Notes: generated by a model not told the origin, from the letters alone. A stretch of DNA of 64,000 nucleotides from Sialis fuliginosa (GCA_961205875.1 OY540822.1:11968501-12032500), one strand, 5' to 3'; positions 48,271-59,294 are shown, counted from the stretch's first letter. Program-made: numbers and translations.

Positions 48271-48345
48271 GTCCAATTCTGATGAAGACAAAAAATTGTC
48301 GAAAATTATAAAAAAAAGCGCTGATAATTAAATATGATTGGAACT
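48271..48345 (+). ncRNA. Candidate type I hammerhead ribozyme (plus strand)
   Basis: The conserved core is in order: CTGATGA at 48279-48285, a stem II GAC...GTC closing before GAAA at 48301-48304, stem III AATTAT (48304-48309) pairing exactly with ATAATT (48324-48329), then A at 48330 as the base 5' of the predicted cleavage (UUA triplet). Stem I is TT/AA plus CCAA/TTGG with an internal loop, as natural hammerheads often have. Deviation: one extra A between the core A9 and the first stem II pair. Folding and cleavage were not tested. A mirrored copy lies on the minus strand. Confidence 0.5.
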
Positions 48346-48627
48346 ATATTTTAGTATTTAATTATTTTTTGACCTTTAATAAAAAACCCCTAGAAATGGT
48401 ATGTTAAATATATATATATATATATATATATTTAGTACGTACAGTACATGATTTACAACTGAAAAAGAAATAGAAATATAAAATTTTAAGAATTTTTATT
48501 GCGAAACGCCGTTAAGCGAGTAGCCGTGCATAATTCACAATTATAACAAAATAATTGTTAAACTTAAAATTACAATGATTCCATAACTAATTTTAAGTTT
48601 ATACTACAGTTATGAAGTCCAGAAAAG

Positions 48628-48900
48628 AACATGTCAAATGAACAGTTTCGCAGAAAAAAGTAAAGAAAAACAACTTTAGAGATTATGTAGTTTTTTCGTT
48701 TCGTGTTGTTTTTTGTTTTGAGTTTCCGATATCTTAACTTTTTGTTTTTATTGTTATGATCTGAAAAAGTACATAGCAATTATATTCTTCCAAAGTTTCT
48801 GACAAATTATTTCGTTAATTTTTGTAGTAACTGCGCAACTTCTGGATATTAGTTATTACTTTTACAAAAACAAGTTAAAAAGTACATACTATTAATTTTT
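48628..48900. repeat. Third, diverged copy of the 370-bp repeat
   Basis: AACATGTCAAATGAACAGTT, GAGTTTCCGATATCTTAACT and AGTACATACTATTAATTTTT match 46086-46830 at lower similarity. It lies beyond the palindrome block, suggesting that the block or its flanks were inserted into an older array. Confidence 0.75.
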
Positions 48901-49543
48901 CATCCGAACAGAAAAAAATGTCAAAGACGACAGAAATAAATGTACCATAAAATTGACGGCATCAAAAAAAAAAACATTTCGATAGTAAAAGGGTTTAAAT
49001 GCCGTGTGTCCAACACAAAGTGTGTAGTGTGTATATGTATATGTGTATGTAGATGGGTGTGTGAGTGTGTGTCTCCAACAGTTGCTTCTAGTGTTGTAAA
49101 AGTGTATCGACATTCAAGAATAACTTTGTCAACATGCAGAGAGCGGTATTCGCGATAGGTTTGATTTATTACTAAGTCTTTCAGTGTTGGGATTTTATTT
49201 TTTCCTTCCTACCAAGTCAGCTTGTTATGATTGAATCATCTTTACGGAAACTAGAAAATAAAATCGATCGATGAAGGAACGATTCTATTTCGATACATGA
49301 ATTTAAAATAGTTTTAGCTATTGATTGATAGATTCAAAAATATTTTTATATACATTATATTAGATTCAGAGCTTTGCTAAAATCACCACTGCGATGAAAC
49401 GTTAAGCTTAAACTTATATCAACGTATAATTTTAACACTTTTTAACTTATCAGTACAAATGTACATATGTATATTACTGACTATTAATTTTTACTATTTA
49501 AATATCTTTTGTAAATTCTATCCATTTTATATTTTAACTGTTA

Positions 49544-49737
49544 GGGTCGATCTAGATTATCGTACCGATCTCGGTCCCGGTCAGGTCTCGCTCCAATCAA
49601 ATATAAATAAACAATGAAATCATTCATACTATAGGTATCGTGCCGATTTCGGTCCAATCGCGCTCCGATATTGCTATACTGAATATTTGACTGGACCGAG
49701 ACCGGACCAGGACCGGCACGGAAGTCTGGATCGATCA
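49544..49737. mobile_element. Fold-back miniature element, GGGTCGATCC type, copy 2
   Basis: AGGGTCGATCTAGATTATCG at the left, GTCTGGATCGATCAT at the right, and an internal GAGACCGGACCAGGACCGGC opposite CGATCTCGGTCCCGGTCAGG. About 194 bp, same family as 22642-22859. Confidence 0.87.
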
Positions 49738-50802
49738 TAGTAATAATGTAATTTTTCTGTTTTGACTTATAGGAATTAATAAAAATTTTATTATTATTAT
49801 AATGGATAAAAAAAATCGAAATTTTCTTATAGTCAAAATATTAAAAATTGACGAAGATACAGTTAGTGAAAAATCCTAATTCTGATATATTAAACTTTCA
49901 ATCGCGTTTTTCTTTAACTCTAGTTACAATTGTTCGATTTCAAATTTAAAAAACCAAAATTTTCATAATCGCAGTAGCTATAGTTGTACGTAACCGTTTT
50001 TTTTTTTTTTTTTAATATGAAAATTAGTATTTTTTAAGCTCCCGAATATTAGTAAAAATCTTTCCAAAATTTCTTTAAACACCCACCATTTTTTTCAAAA
50101 AAAAATTATTGGGCTATTTTTCAAACCAGTGCGCAGTGTCGTGGACCACTATTATTGATACGGAGGCTTAATTTTAATTTGTGAACATTGTTAATTTTTT
50201 TGGATAAAAATTTATATAATTTAAATTTAACGTATGCTTAATAACATATCTTTTCCCCAAATCCTAAATAAATAATCTAGTTACCAAAAAAATCGAGAAA
50301 ATGGACCTTTTTTCAAGCATGGTCGTTCCCCCTTAATGAAAAACCTGCTTTATTTTAAAATGGCTCCAAATTTATCAGTTATGTTACATAGGTGATACTA
50401 TATAGCCAATTACATTAATCATAATTTCCATATGATTTTAAATGTATCTAGTTTCTTAAGGCCCACTATTACAAATCGATTCTCAAATCATACATGATTT
50501 TGTTTGCTGAAACAATAACTAAAGTCTTTTATGTTTTCGTTAAATTATTATAATTTATACGATAATATATGTTGGTATAACGTATAAGCATAATAACTAT
50601 GTTTTAATGATATCAAATTATGTATTCACTCCATCTTGAATTTTTAGATACTACATTTAAAATTAAAATTTACACCCCTTAGTGTAGAATAATCTTCAGT
50701 ATAACATATTCAAATGTTTCCGGCTTTTCTATCTTATTTTGTCACGTGTCTATGTATGTACAAATACATATAAATATATATTATAATAAGAGGTGTACCG
50801 GA

Positions 50803-51150
50803 ATTCCGACCGGAACTCACGATGTAGATTTTAAGTGAATATTTTAACGTCACTACTATTATATTATTATTATTTTTATATTATATTATATTATTATTGA
50901 CATTATAAATGTAATTACATTCGGTCGAAAAAAACGTCTGCTATACAGATAATTTAACGAAATTATAGCTATAAAATAGTTTTACGAAGCTGAAAAAATT
51001 GTAGAATATGTAGAAAACACAATTTTTATAATTTAATGTATTTTCTCAAAGAAATACCATATAGAACAATGTTATATTAATTTAAGAACTATGTATTTAT
51101 ATTTAAAACATAATAGTAATGACGTTAGAAGTGAATTCCGGTCGGGCTCT
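50803..51150. mobile_element. TIR element, CCCGACCGGAATTCAC type
   Basis: TTCCGACCGGAACTCACGAT and AACGTCACTACTATTATA face TAATAGTAATGACGTTAGAA and GTGAATTCCGGTCGGGCTC. The centre is AT-rich. About 350 bp, non-coding. Confidence 0.82.
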
Positions 51151-51227
51151 AATATAATATAATATACAAACATGTATTACATAGTAGAATAATATTTTTC
51201 ATAGTAAAATTAAATTACGTATATATA

Positions 51228-51251
51228 CGAGAGAGTATATATACTCTCTCG
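51228..51251. repeat. Perfect 24-bp palindrome
   Basis: Half site CGAGAGAGTATA followed directly by its exact complement, with no spacer. It can form a cruciform or a symmetric protein-binding site. It stands between two inverted-repeat elements. Confidence 0.95.
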
Positions 51252-51282
51252 AAAAAATTAAAGGATAATTTTTAAAAAGCAA

Positions 51283-51989
51283 AAATTTTACAAATTTACA
51301 AACAGTTATATATATTATTAGATTTGCATGATCTAAAGGTCATTCGTAAGCTTGTACTTGCTGATTTTTTAATCAAAAGCTCAATCATTTTTATCATCCC
51401 TCGCCGCTCTGTGTCAAGGGTTAAAAAAGTTAGAAAAATTTTCCCTCAATTTTTTATAAACTTTGAAAGCGTATATGAGGTGCAAAAAAATTTGAGTTTA
51501 AACTCCTGTATATCCTTAAAATATGATATCATTAGAAAGCTGAAAGTTTCCTTTTTAATATACTTACATAAGATTTTCTAAAAAAAAAATTATTCCTTTC
51601 ATGATTTTCTCACTTTGGCCGCAATTTTGTTAAACTTGGTAAAACCTTAAATGCTAACGTGTTTTTTTTTTTCATTAATAGTGTTTCAAAAAGTTATGCA
51701 AAATTACAAGTTACTGCGATTTTTTTTCTTCATGAACACAGCTGTCAAATGTTTTTTGATTTATTTAAAGGATATGTACTTATAATACATATTTTATGTT
51801 ATTTTTACTTTGACAGTAAATAACGCGGTTAAAAAAATCGTACGAGGATGAAAAAACACATTTTCAAGAGAAAAGAACAAGCTTTCCAATGCTTTTATTG
51901 AATTTCTCGTAAAAGGGGATGATAAAAATTATTGAGCTCTTGATTCAAAAACTAGAACGTACAAGCTTACAAATTTGTAAAAATTTAGG
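51283..51989. mobile_element. Fold-back element, about 0.7 kb
   Basis: TTACAAATTTACAAAC, CGTAAGCTTGTACTTGCTGA and AAAGCTCAATCATTTTTATC with ATCCC face GGGGATGATAAAAATTATTG, AGCTCTTGATTC and AGAACGTACAAGCTTACAAA with TTTGTAAAAAT. The arms are about 110 bp with some mismatches. The centre (51420-51880) is not obviously repetitive. Confidence 0.78.
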
Positions 51990-52538
51990 TTTTTTAAAAT
52001 TATCTTTTAATTTTTTTTGAGTGTATAGTATCAAAATTTCAGCAATTGCCCCATTGTTTCTTTTGCCAACGTTTCAACGTGCATTATAATGGGTATTAAT
52101 TTTAATCATCTAATGAAACAGTTTAGACACAAAAATGAAAATAGTAACGTTTATTTTTAATTTGGAGTTTATTATCCTGCAAATATAAACCTAATTAAGT
52201 TTATTTTATGTGTTTGTGTAACCCAACATAAAAAACGTGGTAAATTTTGAACACGGCAAAGGGTTGAATGTGGTACAAAAACTTGAGACAATATAAAAAT
52301 AATGCTGGAAACATTATTTCCTTCACATTGTTAGCATCTTCTAACGTTATTTCTGTTTTATTTCAAACAGCATGCGCGTATCTGTATTCTAGGATTATAC
52401 TGTCGTACAGAACCGTATTAACACAATTCAAACCACATAAATTAAAACATAGATGATTATGACATATACAATTTGTATAATTTTTAAATTAATATTTATC
52501 ACAAACTAAACATAATTTGATATATACAATTACATTTA

Positions 52539-53108
52539 AGGTACTGACACCAGTTATGGCCGCTATAAGAGCAAGGTTTACTGTTTTTGTGATTGACGGG
52601 CTTCTTTTTTGTAATTCTCATCAACTCATGTTACTAATAAAACAAGTAACTTTTTATTTAATCAATTTAATTACCAAAGTTCGCAAATATATAGTTTATT
52701 TTTTAAATTATAAAATTTTGTTTTGTTCGTGTTTTTTCTCCAGTAATGGATACAGTGAAACCAGTAATGAGTATGCATTGATGGACACTTACTAATAATT
52801 ACAAAATGATAAGTGATACTACACAAAAGATGTAAAAGAAAGAATCGTTAAATTTGAAACAATGTAAAGCAGTTGCTATGATAATATAATAATTAGTAAA
52901 TAAATTATACTAATAATTAGTTTAAATGTCCACCATTTTGACACCCATTGGCCGATTGTCATCAAATCACGCTGTAAGACAGTTAAATGTATATAGATTA
53001 ATATTCAGAAATGTTAGTAATCAAATATCAACAATTGTTTCTAATTCAGTACATTTATTTAAAAAATAGCCATTACTGGGGTCATATCCAAGACTGGTGC
53101 CAGTACCT
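52539..53108 (+). mobile_element. AGGTACTGG-family non-autonomous transposon, longest copy
   Basis: 570 bp between AGGTACTGACACCAGTTATG and AAGACTGGTGCCAGTACCT, flanked by TA on both sides. The interior order is TGACGGGCTTC, ATGTTACTAATAAAACAAGT, TCCAGTAATGGATACAGTGA, ATGTCCACCATTTTGACACC and AACAATTGTTTCTAATTCAG. It has no transposase frame and is best used as the family reference. It lies 546 bp into the intron from the Ig2 exon donor. Confidence 0.93.
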
Positions 53109-53654
53109 TAGTTGCCGGTATGGTTCTCTTTATGTTCCATGTTAAAAGTACTAACTTTGATAATTAAACTGTACGGTAGATCTTTTTCAAATTTACTAAA
53201 AAGGGCGGTACCACAATACCACTAAATTATTTTCATCAAATTACTTTTTTTGCGAATTTTTACATCAAAGGTACTTGTAATACTTTTGTAGTTGCGGAAT
53301 TATAGGCGATCAAAAAGTGAACAGGGTCAGATTGACCCAGATTGTACGCGATGATCGAAAAAATGTGTACTCCGCGAGTCTAGTCTAGAAATTTAAAAAT
53401 ATTAATTTTGTTTGCTTTTTGTAAATAAATAATGTGCTTAACAGGGCAGGATAAGCTATCAAAATTAGTTACCAAATATCTCTTGCATACATAACATAAA
53501 AATTTTACTAATTATAAATTTGCATGACAGTGAAACCATCGATAAAATATGTGAAATGAATTGTCGGCGATGAAATTTCCTAGACCCGCTCCGGTTCTGG
53601 CGAGTAAGAATTAAGGAGCGCCAGTGTAGTAGACGGTTACAAGAGGTTACTTAC

Positions 53655-53783
53655 ACTCGACTTCCACGATGATGCGTTTGCTTACGGAGGGTGGGACACC
53701 ATTGGTAGCGATGCACAAGTAGGCTCCCATCTCTGTGCGGCTGATGCGCGTCAAATTCAGCACCTCTCCGTCGTACACGTTTA
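53655..53783 (-). CDS. DIP/lachesin-family Ig protein, exon encoding the C-terminal part of Ig domain 2
   Basis: Internal exon, 129 nt, phase 1 at both ends. The acceptor is TTACAG at 53789-53784 and the donor is GTAAGT at 53654-53649. It reads NVYDGEVLNLTRIS, then RTEMGAYLCIATNG and VPPSVSKRIIVEVE. The YLCIA(T/S)NGVPPSVSKRI stretch is the signature of Ig2 in Dpr-interacting proteins (DIPs) and lachesin. Its Cys is the F-strand disulfide cysteine, and NLT is an N-glycosylation sequon. The terminal T joins TT of the next exon to make Phe (VEF-SPMIW), as in insect DIPs. From the family, this is part of an extracellular neuronal recognition receptor with three Ig domains. The first part of Ig2 (the C-strand Trp and B-strand Cys) is not in the window, so the gene continues past base 64000. 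A longer open frame over the same bases is in the wrong frame. Confidence 0.93.
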
Positions 53784-53859
53784 CTGTAACATACATAATA
53801 CAGAACCATGTAACTTATTGTTAATCGTATTGGCAATTAAAGGTCTAGGTACGATCAAA

Positions 53860-54424
53860 AACGCCAATATCGCCTATATCTCTCAATTGAATTTGATTTA
53901 CTTTTTGATATGAAGTGTTCCACGCATTTCAGTAACTTGATATAACGCGCATACATCAGTTTGCGCGCTAGCGTAAATTTATAACCAGTATATTATAGAC
54001 TAGCGGATTTTGGTCTCAAATTAGATCTCAATATAAGTTCAAATCAAAACATTTAACTAGTTTTAATGAGTGGAAAAAAATTAAATTTTGTATGTCCACG
54101 ATTTCGCTTGGAAATATTAATTAATTGAATTGAAAAAAAAATAACAGTTTATTAGAATATATTCTTTATGACCTAACGTTTTAAATTTTTTTATTAAATT
54201 TTTTAATTGAATAAAAAAAGTTTTTTTTTTATTTTCTTGATTTTGTTTGTAAATATTAATTAATTGTTTTTTATTGGTACAAATCATAAGAATTAACTAT
54301 GTTATATATTACTAGTTTCAGACTAAGTTTACAGCAGCATTTTCTATCCATTTTACAAATATTCAAACGTTTCTGTAGAACAAAAAAAGCCTCAATCCCT
54401 CGACTATGCATCTCGACACAGTCA
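53860..54424 (-). repeat. Dispersed element sharing an end with 5165-6090
   Basis: Read on the minus strand it starts CTGTGTCGAGATGCATAGTC with GAGGGATTGA and contains AAATTTACGCTAGCGCGCAA, matching the copy at 5.2 kb. It ends close to the acceptor side of the Ig2 exon. Confidence 0.6.
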
Positions 54425-55989
54425 TGCCCATTTTTTTTTATTTGGGGTAAAATATTTCATATTTAAAAAAATTTGAATAATATTTAAGCGTAAACATTTT
54501 TTATATCGAATTGATGTCTTTCTTTAATAAACTTGCTCGCAAAGTCCTTCAAATGAATGCGAAATTTGTACGGTCAGAGTCGCCAACTGTGTTACAATAA
54601 GTTGAAGTCTCACTGCTTTAAATTCCATAACTAATCCATAGATACTATCACAGAATTAATACCCCACTTGAAAGTGCAAATTTTGCTAACAGTAATTTTG
54701 CATAATTATAGTAAATGGTGAATCAATAATAGATCTTATCCTTTTTTTTGTTTTTGGAACATTTTTTTGGGGGTGGGCGGGTTATAAATAAATAACAAAA
54801 AAATTGACTTTAATGAGGGAGCAGAAAATATTTTTCCAGTGCCAGCGTCGGCCCTGGTCATAACACTTTTACAGTTTTAAGAAATAAATAAAAAAAACAT
54901 CGTTAATTAGTTTAGTTAGTTTTTGCAGCGTTTGTTTTCCACTGAAAGTGCTGAAACTTTTTTTTTTCTTTCAAAGTAAATAAATTTATGCTTTTTGATT
55001 CAAATGATCTACATTTACAAACTATTTTATATACATATGTACATATGTGTACATATATATGTATATACATACTTGCTGTGTGTATATATGTGTTGCCTAA
55101 TATATATGCAAATTTTAACTAGCTTCCAAGATTTTCTCCTTCATCAAACAAATAACTTTTGTCGTTTAGCATGCTTTACAAATTTAAGATTTTTGATAAT
55201 AGGTTTTAAGTCTTTATTTAAAGCAAAACATCTGTATTGAATTATATGTGTTAATTCAATAAACGTGTTGGATATTATTAACACATTGAGATTAGTAAAA
55301 TAATTAAATGTATTTTAACAAACTAATTTTTCTAGTATAATTTGTTTTTGTATCAAACTAGGTCAAAATAATTTAATACTGCCCTGAAACATTGGTACAC
55401 GAATGTCCAATTTAAAATACATGTCAACATCTATCGTAAAATTGTCGGTTTCGTTCCATTCTCCCTAAATTTTAAAATAAAATTATATAGAGTGTAAATA
55501 AACAAACTCAACCCAAATACGTATCACTGCAAATTAGATAACAGACTCTATACAACGGGAATATTTTCCGCAACAATATTGTTCTAAGTATTTATGTACA
55601 TTTACAGATTTTTTTTAATATCTATATAAAAAAGATTTGTTTTTTGTTATTGTTGTTGTATGTATACAATAGTATACTTTATCTAAATTTGTTTATACTT
55701 TATTGTATCTTTTATCTCTATCATACAGTATAACTTCGATGCTAGATTCGTAGATACAAATTTTAAATGAAGGAATAAAAATAATAACAAAATTTGTATT
55801 TCCTAAATATACAATGTCTATATTAGAGTTGGATGAGTCGTTAATTTTTCAATTTTCAAAATTTTGAATTGTGATAGCGAGATAAAGTAAAACAGCTGTG
55901 CATGATTGAGAGTATATTTTGAAGGTAATTTTTTAATTTATTAAAACTTATTTAACCTTTTTTTCGTCTTACTGAACTGATAATACAGA

Positions 55990-56270
55990 CCGACAAAAAA
56001 TACTTTTTTATGTTCAAGAATTATTAACAAGTAGGTAATTTTTTTCTAAAGTTTTCGTTTTCAATAAGATATAGTACTATATATTCTTTTTACTTTTTAC
56101 TGTAATATACTTTTCACCGAAATATAGGTTGTTTGAAGATATTGTTATATTTAAAAAGTAGAAATTCATTTTGATGACAAAAGTGAACGAAAACTTTAGA
56201 AAAAAATTAGCTACATGGTAATAAATTCTTAAGCAACGATTTTTTGTATAAAAAAATACAGAATAAAAAT
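55990..56270. repeat. Imperfect inverted repeat
   Basis: AGGTAATTTTTTTCTAAAGT with TTTCGTT faces AACGAAAACTTTAGAAAAAA with ATTAGCT. Weaker matching continues outward to CAAGAATTATTAAC opposite GTAATAAATTCTTAAG. Probably a fold-back element. Confidence 0.7.
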
Positions 56271-56862
56271 AAATATCATTCTTACAAGAAGAAACACTAC
56301 CGTTGTTGCTTTATTTTCTTTTTGTTTTATTTTACTTGCACTAGAAATGCTGTTTAGAATAAATTATATGAATATAAAATATATACACATATTATATTGC
56401 ACGTAAAAATCATTAATTTTCATTATTTTAAAATTTGATTTATAACAAAATATATTAAATTATGCCACGAACGTGATCCACCAGATAACAAATAGAATTC
56501 GTGAGCGTGCGTGATCATTAGAAAAAATATCCACGCGCCTAGTTCTAGTCTATGTATATATACGTCATTGTACAGGAAATACAAATACAAAATTTATTTT
56601 GATAGTTATTGACAATTTTATCTGTCTGGATCTTTATTTGTTTCGACTTGACGCAAAAACTACTAAACTGATTTTGATAGGGCTTTTACTATTTGAAAGT
56701 ATTTTAGTTTACGGTATGCCCGCATTTAGGAAAGTTTACTATTAATATTTTATAATTAAAATATATAAACATGGAATGAAAATTCAAAAATAGTTGATAT
56801 GTTGATTTAAATAAACCCAATAATTGAGTCAGGCACGTATTGAGACAAAAATACGATTGATA

Positions 56863-57262
56863 AAGTACTGGCACCAGTCTTGTTCGCTTTAAGAGCAAGG
56901 TATACGTTTTTTTGGAATTGACGGGCTTCTTTTTATAATTTTTATGAACTCATGTTACTAATAAAATAAGTAAAGTTATTTAATCAATTTTATTACCAAA
57001 GTACGCAAATATAGTTTGGTTTTTAAATTATAGCCATTTATTTTGTTTATGTTTTTTCTCTAGTAATGGGGAAACTTGCTAATGATTACGAAATGTTAAG
57101 TATTACGACACAAAAGTTATAAAATAAGGAATGGTATAATTTGAAACAATATAAAGCAGTTGCTATTAAGCTGTTTTACAGTTAAATCAAATATTTCTAA
57201 TTTAGTACATTTAATTAAAGTTTCCAACACTGGGGTATTATCTAAGACTGGCGCCAGTACCT
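56863..57262 (+). mobile_element. AGGTACTGG-family non-autonomous transposon
   Basis: AAGTACTGGCACCAGTCTTG at the left and AAGACTGGCGCCAGTACCTT at the right, with the family interior shortened to about 400 bp (ATTGACGGGCTTC, ATGAACTCATGTTACTAAT, AACACTGGGGTATTATC). Confidence 0.92.
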
Positions 57263-58503
57263 TATTTTCTAATAAAAAATGTTATAATGAAAAAAATAAA
57301 TCACTGGGAATTATAATATGTGATTTTTAGCGTAGTCAGTTGCACGGTCATTCACTGATATTGAAATACATGTAGGTGAAGCTGCGCGAAAAATGTAGTT
57401 AATAAATAAGAAGGTAGAATATTATACGTTTAGTAAAAATATATTCAATAAAAATTTCAGCTTCGCGAGTTACATTTTAACGGTTTTAGTTGTCATCGAG
57501 TCGAGAAAAATTACAGCAGAAGACAAAAAAGAGGGAAAGTAAAATAATGCTCAAGCTAACCTTGCTGAAAAGGGAACATTTTTTTCCCTCCTAAACCGTA
57601 GAAATTCGTTTTTCAGTAAAATTATTAAAAATAAAGACTTTTATATTGAATTCAAACGAACAAGTATGTATGTATGTATATATGAATTTTATTATTTCTT
57701 GTATTTTTATATTTGTATCATAATATGTGTATAAATAGGTATTCTATTTGAGGCAACATTTAAATGTACTGTTTGAGGCAATAATTTACATTCCCCTACA
57801 GGAAGTTTTCTGTGGTATTGTCGATTTTCATCCTTTTGTCATTTTGCCACTAATTTTGCCGACTACATATATGTGTATGTACAGTAAGCACAAAGCCTGT
57901 TTTTATTTACAATTGTCCAGTTATTCTTAAATATAAATAAAACATGGAAAAACCGCAAATCGTTATTAACTGTTATTCATTTAATATAAAAATTTATATT
58001 AGATACTGTAACCTAACAAAGTATGTTTATATTTAGAATAATGTGCTTGGAATAAAAAAAACGTTGTTTATATTATGTTGTCTTTGGCAGGTAGTATTGT
58101 TATATATTTAGAGAAAATTCAATGTTGAACTGTCTACTAGAGAAAACACGATGCATTCAAGACAAAGGATCGAGTACCATCGAATTCTTGTATTTAATAA
58201 TTCAGTACGGGCTCCAGGGACGTACTTACTGTTGCCTAACATCAAACGGTTACTTTTCACAACGAATTTCTTTCATTTAGTCTGTTTATATTTTATATTG
58301 ATCTATTATTATAATATTCGTTTAATATTACTTGGGTACATAAAATTGCGGTTAAAATTTAAAAATGGAAAATACATAAATAAATATACAAATATATATG
58401 TTAAAAAATTATAAACTTAAAAAATAGTAAACATTCGATTTTACAAAATCACAATCATGCTCATAAAATAGAAAATACAATCGACATAAAATGTTGCAAT
58501 ATA

Positions 58504-58897
58504 AGATACTGGCACTAGTCTTGATTCTCATCAACTCATGTTACTAACAAAACAAGTACCTCTTTATTAAATTAATTTAATTACCAAAGTACGCAAATAT
58601 AGTTTGTATTTTAAATTATAGTTATGGACACTTACTAATAATTATAAAATGATAAATACTACGATACAAAAGTTAGAAAATTTAAAGCAGATGCTATAAT
58701 ATCATTTGTTTAAATTTCCACCATTTTGACACCCACTGGCCAATCGCCATCAAATTAAGCTGTTTTACAGTCAAGTGTCTATAGATTATGATTCAGTAAT
58801 GGCAGTAATCAAATACCAACTAACATTTGTAATTGAGTACATTTAATTAAACAAGAATCCAACACTGGAGTATAATCCAAGACTGGTGCTACTGCTT
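58504..58897 (+). mobile_element. AGGTACTGG-family non-autonomous transposon, left end shortened
   Basis: AGATACTGGCACTAGTCTTG joins directly to ATTCTCATCAACTCATGTTA, losing about 60 bp of the usual left interior. The right end CAAGACTGGTGCTACTGCTT is mutated. Interior blocks CCACCATTTTGACACCCACT and GGCCAATCGCCATC match the other copies. Confidence 0.88.
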
Positions 58898-59255
58898 TAT
58901 ATAACAAAAATAGTTTTCATTTTTCTATATTGTATTTTTTATTTTATTAGAAAATACAAATAAAATAAAATAAAACCAAAACTTGCCTTTTTTTCATTTA
59001 TTAATTTTTTTGACATATCTGTATGTGTTAGATGTGGGAGAGGAATAAAATAAATGAAATAAACTAGACATAAGAGATGTAATAAAAAGAACATTAAATA
59101 ATCCTGTGCCAAAATCCTTTAGTACAGTTTCTTTATTAACAGACCCAAAACACGTGGTTAAAAAATAAAACAAAATTTTTAAACCGTTCCTCTTATCAAC
59201 TCTGTCTTTGTACTTTGAACAATTCAACTACCCTTTACACATATATACAAACCCT

Positions 59256-59261
<6 letters not shown>

Positions 59262-59294
<33 letters not shown>

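Larger units (their letters stand above)
47806..48410. repeat. Inverted repeat 2, arms about 295 bp, with hammerhead-like motifs on both strands
   Basis: TATTTAACATACCATTTCTA at the left is the complement of TAGAAATGGTATGTTAAATA at the right, and the arms are near-identical to the centre at about 48108. Each arm contains CTGATGA, A, GAC/GUC stem II, GAAA, then a stem III of AATTAT with ATAATT. These run on the plus strand at 48279-48330 and the minus strand at 47936-47885. It shares AGCGCTG, the GGGGTTTTT and AGGTCAAAA ends and CTTCATCAG with inverted repeat 1, so both are one family. Confidence 0.92.
46082..53654 (-). other. DIP intron between Ig2 and Ig3 exons, 7.6 kb, repeat-filled
   Basis: Phase 1 GT-AG intron of 7,573 nt that interrupts the codon joining VE to F at the Ig2/Ig3 boundary. 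From low to high coordinates it contains a 370-bp tandem duplication, nested palindromes with hammerhead-like motifs in TA microsatellites (47.4-48.4 kb), a third diverged duplication copy (48.6-48.9 kb), a fold-back element (49.55-49.74 kb), inverted-repeat elements at 50.80-51.15 and 51.28-51.99 kb, and a full-length AGGTACTGG-family element (52539-53108). No further coding exon was recognised. Confidence 0.85.

Noticed and set aside
40644..53783. Assigning a specific DIP paralogue symbol to the gene
   Set aside because: The Ig3 sequence is clearly DIP-type, but without an alignment I could not separate the paralogues, so no symbol is given.
53651..53836. Minus-strand open frame beginning MPIRLTISYMVLYY over the Ig2 exon
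   Set aside because: It is out of frame with the conserved Ig2 sequence. The true frame is bounded by GT-AG splice sites and encodes YLCIATNGVPPSVSKRI.
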